Assembly (NCBI GenBank): GCA_021234155.1 | Contig: JAJEKV010000098.1 | Span: 2,630,592-2,694,591 of the forward strand | DNA length: 64,000 nt | Source of the DNA: Isoetes taiwanensis | Taxonomy: Eukaryota > Streptophyta > Lycopodiopsida > Isoetales > Isoetaceae | Direction: 5' to 3' | Part shown: piece by piece, positions 44,641 through 59,215 of the stretch | How the letters are laid out: each line of letters opens with the position of its first letter | Numbering within the stretch: the first letter of the stretch is position 1 | Notes under the pieces: model-generated | The model's database searches: none | What the model was told of the DNA's origin: nothing | The model's input: the letters and a program-made list of their open reading frames with translations, nothing else | Made by a program: the position numbers and the translations under genes

Positions 44641-44945
44641 CATTATAGTGATGTGCTTGGCATGAATGGCACAAATGTTAGCATCTCACCAGGTAATCCT
44701 CTGTGGCTTCCTACAATGCAAGTATGGCATAGGTTTGGAACCTAAGGCTGGTCTTGAATTCTTGGGCAATCTCCCAAACCAACCGCTAGAATGGCCGCCT
44801 GCATAGCAGAAGCTCAGTAGTCTTCCGATGTTTGCGAATCTTCCTCAAGGCCACCGTGCCGGGTTTCCATCTGTGGAGCTTCTTCTTGACAACTAGCAGC
44901 TTGGGGAGGGTCTTGCTTGCAGTAGGAGGGTGTCCACCAACAATG
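44641..44945 (-). pseudogene. Histone H3-type pseudogene, cut by the LTR
   Basis: The minus strand encodes KKKLHRWKPGTVALRKIRKH, KTTELLLCRRPF, a stop, then RLVWEIAQEFKTSLRF, ILAL, a stop, EATEDYLV, and after a small deletion with frameshift DANICAIHAKHITIMP. This is the H3 histone fold from the end of the tail to loop 2. The remaining C-terminus is missing because the LTR end (44638) abuts it. Both stops stand where H3 has Gln (CAG to TAG), and an Arg is Trp (CGG to TGG). The tail part (IVGGHPPTASKTLPKLLVV) is poorly conserved, so canonical H3 and CENH3 origin cannot be separated. No introns seen. Confidence 0.88.
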
Positions 44946-46449
44946 TTTAGTCTTGACGTCGACTGGAGGAGGTGGCTTTGCCTATTCTGCCCATTGCCTG
45001 AAGGTGCTCCTTATAATTGCCTTCCAACTTGTGTGCAGTACTCTTATGCCTTCATTTTATCATGGGTGGCCCAAGTTGGTCGGCATCCTACTTGCCTTGA
45101 TTCTCCCCTACCTGCTCAGCTTCTCTTTGTGCATGTCTTTCAAGTGTTTGACGGACTTCGATCCTCCTTAGCATCTCAGTTATATACATGTCTGGCCTGG
45201 CCGCCATTTCTAGTTCAATAGGCTTTTGGAGCTCGAGCATGATGTATTGAGGGAAGTCATCCTATAAGAAGCTCTGAGTTTCTTCATCATTATCACACAA
45301 GGGCAGGGTAAGAGGGCATCCCTTTATGATGGCCTCTCCGTTTCCCATGTAAATATATTGTGCACCTCTATCCTTTGGGTCTCCACTAGCCACTTCTTGG
45401 GCATCAGCTGCTATGTCCAAGTCCATGACCCTTGTGCATCTACTCTCGCAGCTTCCTCATCGTTGATAGTCACAGATTTGGGAGGGGGGGAGGGGTAATA
45501 CTTTTTCAACGTCAGGGCCTGGTCTAGCTACTTCACAAGGGTATACGTCTCGCTAATGAGTAGAAACCGCTCAGTCAGGTGAAAGACGGGGTAAGGTATT
45601 TGACCTCCCATCGAAACATTGGACTAATTGGTCAAGGAGGAGTTCGATCTTCTTGTCATCTCCAACGGGGTTGCTTCCCAGATCAATGAAAATCTGGGTC
45701 ACGTTGAGTGTCTCATAGCTCTGCTCATACCTAAAGCGAGGCATAGCTATAGAAGAGGAAGTAGGTGTGGGGATGAGGAGCTAGGATGGTGCCTAGCTAT
45801 GGCGGAGTAGTCAACTCTAGTGGCTGGACAAGCTTGGCTATGGGCAGAGGGGAGCTTGAGATCCAATGGCCATGGTGGCCTGGGGAGGAGGGAGGACGCA
45901 CAAAAAAGAAAGTGAAAAAAAAAAAAAAACATCTCCAGGAAGTTCAAATCCCTAAAGAAATTTCTTTGAAAAGGTATAAAAAGATATTTTATACGACATT
46001 TTTTTTTTATATGGCACGTATAATTTGGTGCCAAGGAGGTTTTTAGGCTTGCTAATTGAATTCTAGACTCGTTTTTCCCTATCGATGCCACCTTTAGCAA
46101 AATGCTAAAAATCTTTCATCTAGAGCGTCTTCTGATGGAGCTTCTAGTGGGATTTAGCTAATTCAAGTGTCTTCTACATAATGGCACAGAATCACCTTCA
46201 TCCGAGCTTCCTACAAAGAGTTATGGTATCTGAGAGCAAGGAACCTCGTTCTGTCGAAAACTCGACAGGGTCCGACTTTTTACATCCTACAATTCACTTC
46301 CTGATTTATTCATTTTTCATACATTTCGGCTAAATAGCATATTATCTACGAATTTAGGGTAATTTCCTATGTTAGAAAACCCCCACCAACTAATCAATAT
46401 AACAAGTTAGAGCATGGCCAAGGCTATGATCCTGTCTACTAATATCATC
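44946..46449. other. No gene recognised; internal region downstream of a minus-strand PBS
   Basis: This lies on the internal side of the minus-oriented LTR and PBS at 46.45 kb. Minus-strand reading gives short frames without recognisable gag or pol motifs. There is a G-run at about 45483-45494 and an A-run at about 45917. The element body is either deleted or too decayed to identify. Confidence 0.35.
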
Positions 46450-46461
46450 GCTCTGATACCA
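46450..46461 (-). promoter_or_regulatory. tRNA-Met primer-binding site (minus orientation)
   Basis: The minus strand reads TGGTATCAGAGC, one base beyond the LTR terminus GGAGCGCACA. Confidence 0.9.
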
Positions 46462-46462
46462 T

Positions 46463-47395
46463 TGTGCGCTCCCCGAACCTATACGATGCTCCCATCGTAT
46501 AAACTTGACAAACTCCCCTCCCATGGCAACTCAATCACCACAGAAAGGCCTTCATTTTGGCTCGGACCACTTGTGATGGGCAAGTGTTCGGATGAAGGGC
46601 ACGGAGATGTCATTCGTCCTATGCCTTCGATGGGGAATCCTATATAGCAAAAGCGTACATATATACTAGCACCTAGCAACAATATACATAATAATATGCC
46701 ACCGCAAAGTGTGGCCCATCCATCGACAAGACAATATCACACAATATCAATATACCTAACAAATGCATCAAAAATAAAAGGTCTAACCCGGGCTCAAACT
46801 CAAGGGGGTTAACTGACGGTTAGGGCCTCGGGATAACAACAGATGGAATCATAACACCAGTGTTGGCTGGCATAGAACAATGGCTAGGGTAGTCCACCCT
46901 ATCTGTCCTTTTGTGCACACTTTGCAGATGGGCTAGAACATGCTATGGTGGGGTTGTAGTCTTTCGAAACCGTAATATCATGGAATCACCCTATGAGACT
47001 ACTCCGGGTTGCATCTCTCGGTCCAATGAGGCAGGAAAGGGGTGAATCCCCACCCAAAGCATGATGGTTCCATGGGTGGCTAGAGGATCGTGGCACCACT
47101 GACGCCCACGCTTTCGTACTTGACTTACCCTCCAAAATTCGTGGGCCGACCCCAGCCATGCCCATCGAGTCTAGGACGTCCCTATAGGTACGTATCCTGC
47201 GACCCAATGAGCATACTATAGGAGTCTTTGTAGTCTCGCTAGGCAAGGTTCCACCTCCGCTTCACCACCATGTCCGTTGTATAGTGCTCAACTACCGCAT
47301 ACCATCCTCAGCCCTTATGCACATGCCGCAATTAATAGGATTCTAACTAGGAGCATCTCTACTGCTATATGGCCTTTAGGTCTCTACCTCCCTCC
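46463..47395 (-). repeat. 5' LTR of a related family, minus orientation
   Basis: On the minus strand it ends GGGGAGCGCACA next to the PBS. Blocks such as GAGATGCAACCCGGAGTAGTCTC and TCTAGCCCATCTGCAAAGT match the 43.4-44.6 kb LTR in order, but overall identity is low, so it is an older or separate subfamily. The outer edge near 47395 is approximate. Confidence 0.8.
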
Positions 47396-47483
47396 CCTCT
47401 GATACGAACCTGTAATCTCCAGAGTAATTCTGCAAAACCATTGTCAAAAAAAAGAAGACAAGTAAACCCAAATCCATCCCTTA

Positions 47484-48425
47484 AGGGCAAAGCTCACCAC
47501 CCAACTGGGCTATGCTGAGCAAGAGAATCTACGAGAAAGACTGAATTTTAGAAAAGGAAAGGCATAAGGGAAAACAATTTAGCCGCTATAGAATCCTCAA
47601 TCTAGCAAAACCTCAAGTTTAAGAGAAAGGCTAGGCTGCAGAGGTGGATAAGGTAGGAATTCAGGAATTCATAAAGAATTGAGGGATTCTCCCATCGATC
47701 AATCCACAACTTAATTAATTACCAAGATTCATCAGATCATGGGTTATAGAAAATGGGCTAAGGATTGAAAGTGGTTTCAGAAAATCCACAAGGTGATTAC
47801 AAGATTAATTCTACCATGATTTCTGGATTGGAGTCGGATTGGAGTCGCAGGTTGAAATAGCAGGTTAGAACTGTTGAGATGAACGCCAGTTGTTGGAGTT
47901 GGACCTAAAGATACTGTAGCAATTCACCTTATTGGCTAAATGTTGGACTCTTGGTCGCTCTCCTCCCTTCGACATCAATGCCTCCGCCAATTATATAGTC
48001 GATGCAGATAAAGGCTCAATGTCTTTTTCCTCTATATAAAGGCCTCAATACCTTTAAAATAGTCTAAATGCATTACCCTTTTGTTTGACGCCCACCTTTA
48101 GCTTTTAAAAACTATTCTTATTCTTATTCTTATTCTTTAGCTTTTAAAGAGCCCTTATAAAAAATATAGTTGCTAAAAGGTTTTGTTAACTTTCTCTTTT
48201 AAATGGTTCGTGGCTTTATTAAAGGCTCACCTTATATTCTAAGGATCATTGACTATTTTAAGCTTCCTTGGCCTAAAGGTCATAATAATAAAATCCTTGG
48301 CCTAGATATTTCATTATAAATGGTTTGGCATCAACATTTGACTTTCTTTCTCATTGGCATGAACATTTGACTTTCTTTCTCATTCTCTTGCCCACATAGT
48401 CACTTCCCCGAGCACCACCATGTAT
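47484..48425 (+). repeat. Dispersed repeat, second copy at 62648-63415
   Basis: Starts CAAAGCTC(A/G)CCACCCAAC, shares GGGCTAT(G/A)CTGAGCAAGAGAATCT and AATCCACAAC, and ends near CCCTCAAGCACCACCA-type sequence. Same orientation, with indels. A (TTATTC)n microsatellite at about 48112-48136 is private to this copy. No ORF is shared. It is probably a non-autonomous element or LTR piece. Confidence 0.75.
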
Positions 48426-50219
48426 CCCCCCCTTCCCAAAACAAAAATTTCCACAACATAGAAGGAACAAAAATAAAACAACCATCATACACACATCCAT
48501 CCGTAGCCTCAAATAGAGTATGAAATAGAGACTAAGCATACAACTACAACTACACATCCAAGTGTTAGATAGAAGCTCAAGCTGTCTAAGTACTAATAAG
48601 TGTCTTGGCTAAAGCCATTATCTCCAAAGGTTTCCATGTAGCTAGTTTGATTGGAGATGAACAAGCAGCTCCTCCTTCACCAAATCCTCCCAAATCGATT
48701 TGGGCCAGAATTGGGGTTGAAGGCCCACTTGGTTGCCTCTTAGATGGGCAAGTAGCCTAGGCCAATCGAGTTGGTCCAAGTGGCCTCATCCTAATGGCCT
48801 AATTATACTAATTAATCTACTTTGTTAATTTGGGTTTTTGGAATTTTTTTAACGCGATTTCCTAAGATTTTAGAGCTTTTTGTGGACTGGAAATATTTCT
48901 GGCATGCTAAAAATTGGGCATGTATGACTCGAGAATTCGGATTCTGGAGGGTCTATCCCCATTTTTTGGTGTATGCGCAGCACAGCATGGAAGCCACGTT
49001 TTTTCAAGCATCCAATTTACCAGAATTTTTGGCATGGATGCCAGACCTCGCTACATAGATTTTTAACGAGTCACGAATCTTCATTTGCATTGCCATCTTC
49101 CGCCTTTGTATCTTGCTTTCCGATCCCCCTTTTTTTTTGCGTTTGCAATACGTTCTCTCTCATATTCGTTTGTTGCCGTCTTCTGGCTGCTCCGACCCTA
49201 ATACAGAGGTATTTTGTATATCTGCCATGGTTGCAATTATAGATCTATGGAGGTGGCATCGTAGGTTATAAGTGAAAACTTTTGTGGCTTTGGCATCAGG
49301 TGGATTGAGCAAAGCGAATTTATGGTTTCTGTCATGCCTTGCAGGTTCTCCAGTTTCAGAAGCCTATAGTTCGTTATGTTCATCTCTCTAAAGGAAGCCA
49401 TTAATTTCAAGGATGTGTGTCTGCTCCATGGAATCGCAGGTTGTATGCATGCCACACAGATTGTGCAGAGAGTAAAGGAAGGGCCGAAATTGCCATCAAT
49501 ATTTCAAGATTGAGGTAAATATTGAGTGTGTCCAATCTGTTTGCTATGCTTATGCTTTTGAGCTTTATCTAGCATGTACCTATAGATATGAAGTATCAAC
49601 GAATCCCCTGTCTCAATTTATGTTTGAAGTTTCCACGCCCAATGCTCTTACATTAAGATAGAAGAAATGATTGTTTTATTCTGGGTGGCAGGGAATTTGA
49701 GGTAATATTAAGACGTGTTATTAATTCTTAGCAAATTCATTCCTTCTTACTATCTAAATATGCAGAGTCTAAAGGATACACTTCTTATGAATTCATGTTC
49801 TAAATTCGTTCCTTATATAGATTTGATTTTGGCGGAGATGAAATGCTGATAATTATAGCTGTAATTGATGGAGTTGAGAACTGCCAATTGGTTGTAGAGG
49901 AGAAACAAGGTTACTTTATGCTATAAGGTTAGTTTCTGCCTCCGAGAAAATAATAAATTTAGTATATGGATTCCATGCCGTAAATGAAAGTAGGAACACT
50001 ATATGGCCCCAAAGCTCTCTCCAAATGATGCCAGACTTTTTGGCATGGATGCCAGGCCTCCCTGCATAGATTTTTAACGAGTTATGAATCTTCATTTGCA
50101 TTGCCAGTCATCTGCCTTTGCATCTTGCTTTCTGATCCCCCCTCCCCTTTTTTTTCCTTTCGTTGACATGCTTTCCAGTTGGTGTTGTGGATTTGCTCTG
50201 TCGGTAGATGCAAAGGACT
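48426..50219. other. Intergenic with a ~130-bp direct repeat
   Basis: Segments 49022-49150 and 50030-50165 are diverged direct copies (TTTTTGGCATGGATGCCAG..., AGATTTTTAACGAGT, CTTCATTTGCATTGCCA). Each ends in a T-run. A short frame near 49380-49505 (FKDVCLLHGIAGCMHATQIV) looks coding but could not be extended. No gene supported. Confidence 0.5.
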
Positions 50220-50382
50220 ATTCTTTTGCATTAGAAGACTGCTTTTTATGGTTATTAAAAAGGCTTTGCTCATTCAGGTTAGTGTACTACCTCAAGATCT
50301 ATTCTTTTGCATTGGAAGACTGCTTTTTTATGGTTATTAAAAAGGCTTTGCTCATTCAGGTTAGTGTACTACCTCAAGATCT
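50220..50382. repeat. 81-bp tandem duplication
   Basis: Units 50220-50300 and 50301-50382 are almost identical, from ATTCTTTTGCATT to CTCAAGATCT, and differ by one substitution and one T. Confidence 0.96.
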
Positions 50383-50519
50383 AAGTTATGTGTTTTTAGA
50401 AAAGATCTAAGTTATATGTGTTTTTAGAAGCCTGCAAACATACCGTTCTTTTTGTACCCCATTATGCAGAGCCATCTGTGATGGAAGATAGACCAAGTAG
50501 TTCAAACTCATTATATTTA

Positions 50520-51257
50520 TAGTTTAATTTGCAGAAAAACAGGATATCAATGGAGTATTGATTACCTCAGTCTGCTACAGGCCGCCTATGAGGTATTTTA
50601 GATCATGATGTTTGGTTCAGTTCTTTGAATTCCATTAGGCATTAATTTTTTGTGCATACATCAGATATATCTACAAGTAGCAGTTCATTAGCAGGGTCAT
50701 GCATAAATTGCGTTGGGTTTGGTAGAGCCCCATCACTTCATTGTCAAAGAGCATAAATTGTGTGAGACTGCATGCAATATGGGGATAAAGCTGAAATATA
50801 AAATACCAATATCCATGGGGATTACCTGGTTTCAGAATTTGCTTATATATCCTGGTGCCAGACTTCATAGAAGATGCAGCATGCAATTCTACACATGGCC
50901 ACATAATTATGTCGGGACATAGATTGTTGTTACTCTTAACAATAAAGCACTAGCTATGGAAGCTATAAAAAAGGCCACAAATATAGAAGGTTGAAAGCTA
51001 CCAAGAGTACTGGAAATCCTTCATCTTAGGCCACAAATATAGAAGGTTGAAAGCTACCAAGAGTACTGGAAATCCTTCATCTTGGTTGACTTACACTTTG
51101 AACCATAAACATGTGTAATCTATGACAGTCGTGGTCCAAATACCCATGTTTTGTGTGATATTGAGATATTTGAAAAAATTAGAGGCAATGTTTTTACTCC
51201 ACATTGTATTTTGGGGGATCTAGCAACAGTATCGTGCATGCCAAGTAAGCTTTATGG
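50520..51257 (+). pseudogene. Coding-like remnants of an unrecognised gene
   Basis: Three plus-strand pieces look like protein. 50533-50594 (KTGYQWSIDYLSLLQAAYE, with AG before and GT after); 50713-50922 (KEHKLCETACNMGIKLKYK, later CSMQFYTWPHNYVGT); and 51108-51257 (YDSRGPNTHVLCDIEIFEKI then FTPHCILGDLATVSCM). They are Cys-rich and ordered, so they may be exons of one gene. A tandem repeat lies between the last two. I cannot name the family, and the pieces stop in all frames between blocks. Confidence 0.35.
50972..51083. repeat. Perfect 56-bp tandem duplication
   Basis: Units 50972-51027 and 51028-51083 (AGGCCACAAATATAGAAGG ... CCTTCATCTT) look identical, so the duplication is recent. Confidence 0.97.
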
Positions 51258-51304
51258 ATGATGAGAGGTAAGCACGAAATCCATTTCTATTATTCTACAT
51301 TTAA

Positions 51305-53746
<2,442 letters not shown>

Positions 53747-55225
53747 CTATTGAGGGCTCAGTAATTGCAGACGTTTATCTAGAACCTCAAGTATGTATAA
53801 TGCCAAGTCATGCACAGATGGTGCTCTGAGAAGTTCTGGAAGCGTGGAATGGAATGCTAAGGTCAAAAAATAATTCCGGACTATCTCAAAAGCAGGGCAA
53901 CTCAGAAGAGTATGGCTTTCATCTTCAATAACCTGTAACTGGCAACAGGCACATAGTCTACTTCTCGCGGCAATTACGGCCGCTCCCATCTACTGTCTCA
54001 ATCAGTAGCTTTGTGGGACCCGATGCGAATTGATGCAATAGCTACAAGCTTGTTCCTGGACAATGAAGCAAGCAAATAAGCTTGGGGCCCCGGTGCCACG
54101 GTGGGATTTATGTGTGCATGATAATGACCGGTTTTTCACTTGGGCCAAAGTTTATCGTGTCCCATATCTTTTGAGAAAAACGACCATTGAGATATTGTTG
54201 CAAAGCTCGGGATCGAACGGGCAAGCATCGGGACGATTGCTCACGGTTTACTTACCAACCGGGCAAACCATGTAGTGCAATGCTCTTTCCAACATCGTTT
54301 CAAACGGCCGAGGAGATTGACCATGGCAAATGCAAGAACGGGATACCTAACATCATCCATGTGGTGCACCTTGCAGATATAGTGGAGATGGTGCTTCATG
54401 GCAGAATGTTGAAGAGGCCAAAAACCTGTCTCTTGTAAAAGAATAGCATAGGGCACCGTTGTTTTAACTCCGAGGTGAAGTGAGAAAGGACTTTTGCACC
54501 AGCTCCAAGCTCTCTCAAGCACTAGCACTAATGGCGTGCCCCCACACTTGAGAACCATACAAGAAAGCAGGCTCTACCAAAGCCCGAAACAAGTGGGCTT
54601 TCCGTGGCCAATCATGAATTTTCAAGCGAAAACAATTGTTTTGCATTGCATAGAGTGCTCTCCATCCAGTGACCACCGGCTTGGTAATACATCGTTCCCA
54701 AAGTGTATTCTTACAATTCTACACCAAGATACTTGTAGCTATCTACAACTTCAACTTCAGCGGCTATCATAGTGCATAGGGGGAACATTGTGACGAGAAG
54801 ATTGAACTACCAAAAGCTTGGTCTTTTGGAGATTAACATCTGGACTGTGTTCTCACAAAAACTGTGCAGAGCATGTAAATGTTGATGCATACTAGCAAAT
54901 GCAGTATGTGCGGAAGGGAAACATCATCAGCATACATAAGTTGCCTAATGATATAGTGTGCCAAATGTGGACCTCCGCCGCCATGATTATCAAGCCATTC
55001 TTCCAATTGATCAATGTACAAGCCAAAGAGTGTAGGAGATAAAGGGCAACCCTGACGAACTCCAATATTGCTAGTGATTTGAGTACCTGATGCTGGAAAT
55101 TTAGCAAAAACCCTTTCATTTAGGAGATAAAGAAGGGGCAACAGTTTGCTCGACGAGGTCGGAATGGAAGAACAAGAAGTGAAGATTAGTTCATCCATGT
55201 TCAGAAGAAACTTTTGCAATAGCAA
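53747..55225 (-). mobile_element. Non-LTR retrotransposon (LINE) reverse transcriptase remnant
   Basis: The minus strand at 55225-54833 has the RT palm GVRQGCPLSPTLFGLYIDQL and the catalytic MYADDV box. Frame 54558-54241 covers the region after RT. Frame 53989-53747 has the C-terminal finger LCACCQLQVIEDESHTLLSC (C-x2-C ... H ... C) typical of plant and animal LINE ORF2. The frame is broken several times and the 5' half (endonuclease) is absent. LINEs of this kind supply the machinery that would make the poly(A)-tailed retrocopies at 7.4 and 40.4 kb. Confidence 0.88.
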
Positions 55226-55427
55226 TCATGACAAGTGTTGATCCCTTAGATGTAGTTGAGGACTTAGACACTTGGGGATGACACTCTAGGAGTCGCTATC
55301 AGCCACATATTACCTAATTACAATTCAATGAAGTAGGTTGAAGTTGAGAACAATTGTCGAGCATGCAAAGGTATCATTAAGATTGCCACATTGATGAGAT
55401 GGCCAATAGAACACATAAGACATCTAT

Positions 55428-58400
55428 ATGGAGGATCTTAGCGTCACAGATATACAGGAATCTGAACTTGTGGAACATTCTTACTCTATATTCCCAGAGA
55501 ATGTTATCTTATGCAAGCAGAGGAAGTTTGACTTTTCAGTAAAGGCAATAAAACAGAAATTAAAAAGAAAAAATGGGCCAGAAACTTTCAATCCCAAGAA
55601 AAAAATAAGGAAAAGGGATTATATGATTAATTGTTTGAAGGAGATTGTTCAACAAACAAAAGGGAGGTCTTGTTGTCCATCATGGTGCACAATTAAGTAC
55701 TTAGTTGAAGGTATGCAAGATATGAGAATAAGATATTGGAGCTAGGTTTGTGACAACAAAAAAAATCTAATGTATTCCATGTTTGGGTCTAGTTATCGAG
55801 ATGAAGATACTGGTCACATGAAATATCCACTAGAGAACATATGGATATGCAAAGAAGCATAGACATGCATAATTAGATTTGCTTAGAGTACATGTTATAG
55901 ATACCATAAACAATATATTGAAGGTGCAAGAAAAGCAGTACATGGGAATAAAGGTTTGATCAAAACTAGGAGCAATACCTTGATGGCTATTGAAATATTT
56001 GAAAACTGTTAAATAAATGGTAGAATTTATGCCACACAAGATCAAACGAAATGAAAATGGCTGCAAAGACGTCAAACGTATATTGCCACTTCAATACATT
56101 CAAAAATAGTGTTTGCAAGAGGTTAATAATGTGCTAATATACATGGGGGACAGTGTTGTTAAAAAACCCCGTTTTTAACCATAGAGTACTTCTTAAAAAA
56201 GCCCTACGTTTTCTAAACGTTTGCAACCATCGGGGGTTATCAAAAAATATATAAAAAAAAAAAAACCATTACTAATGCCTCGAATGACTTTCATTTAGAT
56301 TTTCTGGTCTAGCAAACAAGATTTTGGAACTATGAGCAGCCGCATGCATGTAGAAACATGCCAAATGCATGTAGAACCAGGGTTTTGGTTTTTTGCTCAA
56401 TGAAAGAAAGGTTTTTACTCCACCATGCAAACCAGGAAACAGTTCTTGCGCCAATCCAAGACCATTCGACCAAGGTAACTTTTCCATTCTTCTTCTTTTA
56501 CAACTAATTTTATTTCGATTCATTTTTTTCTGTATTGCTTCTGAAGCTCTGACTGCCATAAGTGATAAATAGAAGCAGGAAGTGACCCAAAATCGTTCTA
56601 AAGGTATAGCTGCTTCAAATAATTCCTTTTTACCTATATTCATTTCTCTTCTATCTACCTCTAGTATGATAATATGCTAAATCTTTATGTTAATTGTTAT
56701 ATTATTAAGTTAAACCTTTGAATTAAATACACATTTTTGTGATTTGATTAGAACCCAAATATGGTGCTGGTATTAAAAAATGTTATATAATCTGTTTCAA
56801 AGGGGCAATTTGGTGTTTTTAAAGTTTTTTTTACGTTTTTTACGTTTGCAACGTTTTTAATGTTATAAAAACGTATTCTAAGATTTTAAAAACCAAAAAT
56901 AAAAAACTTTAAAAAAACTTAAAAAACGTATGCTACCCGTACGGTATACAACGTATGTAACAACATTGATGGGGGGAGAGCAAGATCTCAATCAACCTTT
57001 TGTAGGATTTGGAAGAAACATTTTAATGACGTGGCAGTGAAAAAAAATAATAGCTTATCTAAATGCAATACATGTATACAGTTACGTGAGGCATTGCGAA
57101 GTGCAATTGTGATTGAGCAAGACATCAAAATGAACAAACTTTATGTAGAGCCACCTTTACCAATGGAGGGTATTCTCTTCCATGGAACCTGAGAGATATC
57201 TATGCATCATCCATGATAAGATGTCACATAAAATTTTCCTACTAGGATTGCAACCAATACAAAAAGTTGTGTTAATGCTCAACAGTTGAAGATCTCTCTA
57301 GTTGACATGTTGATTCATGGTCATGGAACAAGTGTTTTTGGTCATTTTTCATTAGACCTATAGGAAGATGGACCGGATTTCCATGTTGGCTCAATATTCA
57401 AATGTCTTCAAAATCTAGATCGGGGTGTTATGAAATCATAGAAACAGAATAGTAGTGGCATATTTGGAGCTCTTCCGGATGATGCGACACAGAGGCTAGA
57501 AAGCAAGTTGAAAGGACTATCAAATTTTCTAGCAAGCAAGCCATTTCTACAACACCGAAAGATATAAGTGAAGGTATGATGAGACAAAAGCTACCTCGAG
57601 AGTTGTGTTTACAACTCGATAATTGCTTTAGCCAAAATAAAAATAGATGGTTGTCTCAAGCATGACAACAAAGCAGGTATTTGAAGTATTAAAGGTTGGA
57701 TTCATTATGGTTGGGCATATACATGATGACATAGAGGCCTTTTCGAGGTCTTTTCATCTATATTGCAAAGAGATTCAATATCTACATTGTCGTAATTGAT
57801 GGAGCTATTTGCATCTACGATGGACCCATCAACTATACCATTTTTAATTGATGAAGTTCCAAATTGGAAATCCTTTGTAGAGCCATGCATGTCTCAGGGT
57901 AAGCTAGCTATGGAAGTCTATTCAAAACTATTACAGTTCAAATTTTGGATAAAAGAAGGCATCTCTATAAATGCAGCATAAAACACATCCTACAGATCAA
58001 TCATGGCTTCCTACACAGGGATATGAAATGTGGAAAAGGGACAACGATGGAAAGCCAATGATCCTAAAGGTGAACCTTCAACCCTTCCACCATTTAAGAA
58101 CACCCCATACGATATTGATGAAGGGATTGAAACAATTTATTGGTAGTTGGACGCATACTTTACAACAACCAACACTTTATGAAGTAAAGAAATATTCATT
58201 GCAAAAAAAAAAAAGTATTGGGAAAAAGTAGCTGATGCATTGCAAAGCATCGATGTTTTAGGAGGGCCATTAAAAGATGGTTTTCTTCCCATTTTGAGAT
58301 GGGAAAGAATATTTATTGAACACGCTGATTCAACAGAGGAACCTCACAGAAGGGGCATTTGGCAAATTGGCATGTTGATAGCAAGACCAACAGGCTGCAA

Positions 58401-58643
58401 TGGCATGGTCTACCAGATTGAGCAATTGCAAAGGATGTGAAAAAAGGCTACTTTATTCTCATAAAACATGACAATCTAGAGGCATACCCAGTGTGGCTTG
58501 GTGAAATACTTTATGAACCAGTACAAAATGATGATAATCTAGAACTTGAGGTAGAGGTTCAATCTTGGGCTCCAAAGTCCAGGAACAAGAAGAAAGTGAA
58601 CATAATATTTATGAAAATTGTTGGAAAAAGGTATGGGTTTTGA
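55428..58643 (+). pseudogene. Second DUF7869-type gene, heavily decayed, split by a MITE
   Basis: Plus-strand blocks follow the order of the 30-kb copy: VHGNKGLIKTRSNTLMA (about 55938), then after the MITE KCNTCIQLREALRS (57057 onward), LQLDNCFSQNKNR (57611-57650), MVGHIHDDIEAF (57706-57742), LIDEVPNWKSFVEP (57846), a YEMWKRDNDGKPMIL block (58021) and YFILIKHDNLEAYPVWLGEI (58449). An N-terminal segment at 55428-55745 is Lys-rich (KAIKQKLKRKNG). Many stops and frameshifts. One His of the signature is Ile (HTH to HIH). It is much older than the minus-strand copy. Confidence 0.85.
56151..56967. mobile_element. hAT-type MITE with 11-bp TIRs and 8-bp target duplication
   Basis: The left end CAGTGTTGTTA and right end (complement) CAATGTTGTTA form terminal inverted repeats with one mismatch. 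Flanks ATGGGGGA (56143-56150) and ATGGGGGG (56968-56975) are an 8-bp duplication with one mismatch, the hAT hallmark. Subterminal ACGTTTGCAAC words occur near both ends. A minus-strand 123-codon ORF inside (56643-56272) shows no transposase motif, so the element is non-autonomous. It sits between two blocks of the DUF7869 pseudogene. Confidence 0.85.
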
Positions 58644-59024
58644 ATCCAGCAGATCCATCAAGGAAATAGAGATAAGTTGTATTCTTTGGTCATATGCACT
58701 GCTAGGTGGAAGGGACATATCATCTATACAGACACATAAAATTTCAAAATAACAGGCGAAGAAAGCAAAGTACAATTTAAGTTTGGAATGACATGTGTTT
58801 TTGTTAGCATACAATCTTATAGTATTATTCTGAGCAATAACAATGACTTTATGTTTAATTCAATGTATTGTATATTATTTTGTCAATGAAATTTGAGTTC
58901 ATCTTAGAAGTAATGACCTTATTGTTTGCCTATTGAGTTGATTGCTCACTTGTAAAGATATGTCATGTCACTCATTTTAATTGCATATGTCTTATTTGCA
59001 ATCCGAGTTCATCTGTCTGCGAGC

Positions 59025-59215
59025 TCGGCACCGGGGAAATCTGCTCCAATGCTTCCAGATAAATATGGCGATTTCTTTTATGTTTTTGACAAAGCAAAGG
59101 TCAGCAAGCTCCTAGAGCATCGTCCATATGATTGTCTTATTGATTTGCAGCTCGAGAATAGTGACGCTATATGGTCCGCTATATGGTCTATCTCCTATTG
59201 AGTTGAAGGGCTTGT
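59025..59215 (+). pseudogene. Ty3/gypsy RT entry fragment
   Basis: The plus strand reads MLPDKYGDFFYVFDKAKV, EHRPYDCLIDL, then after a frameshift a PLYGLSPIELKGL-like end. This is the linker before RT (LPxxYxDFxDVF...HRPYDC...GPLYxLSPxEL). No RT core follows, so it is a lone scrap. Confidence 0.88.

Noticed and set aside
44832-45221. 129-codon plus-strand ORF
   Set aside because: Partly antisense of the H3 pseudogene, and the hydrophobic composition comes from the reverse complement.
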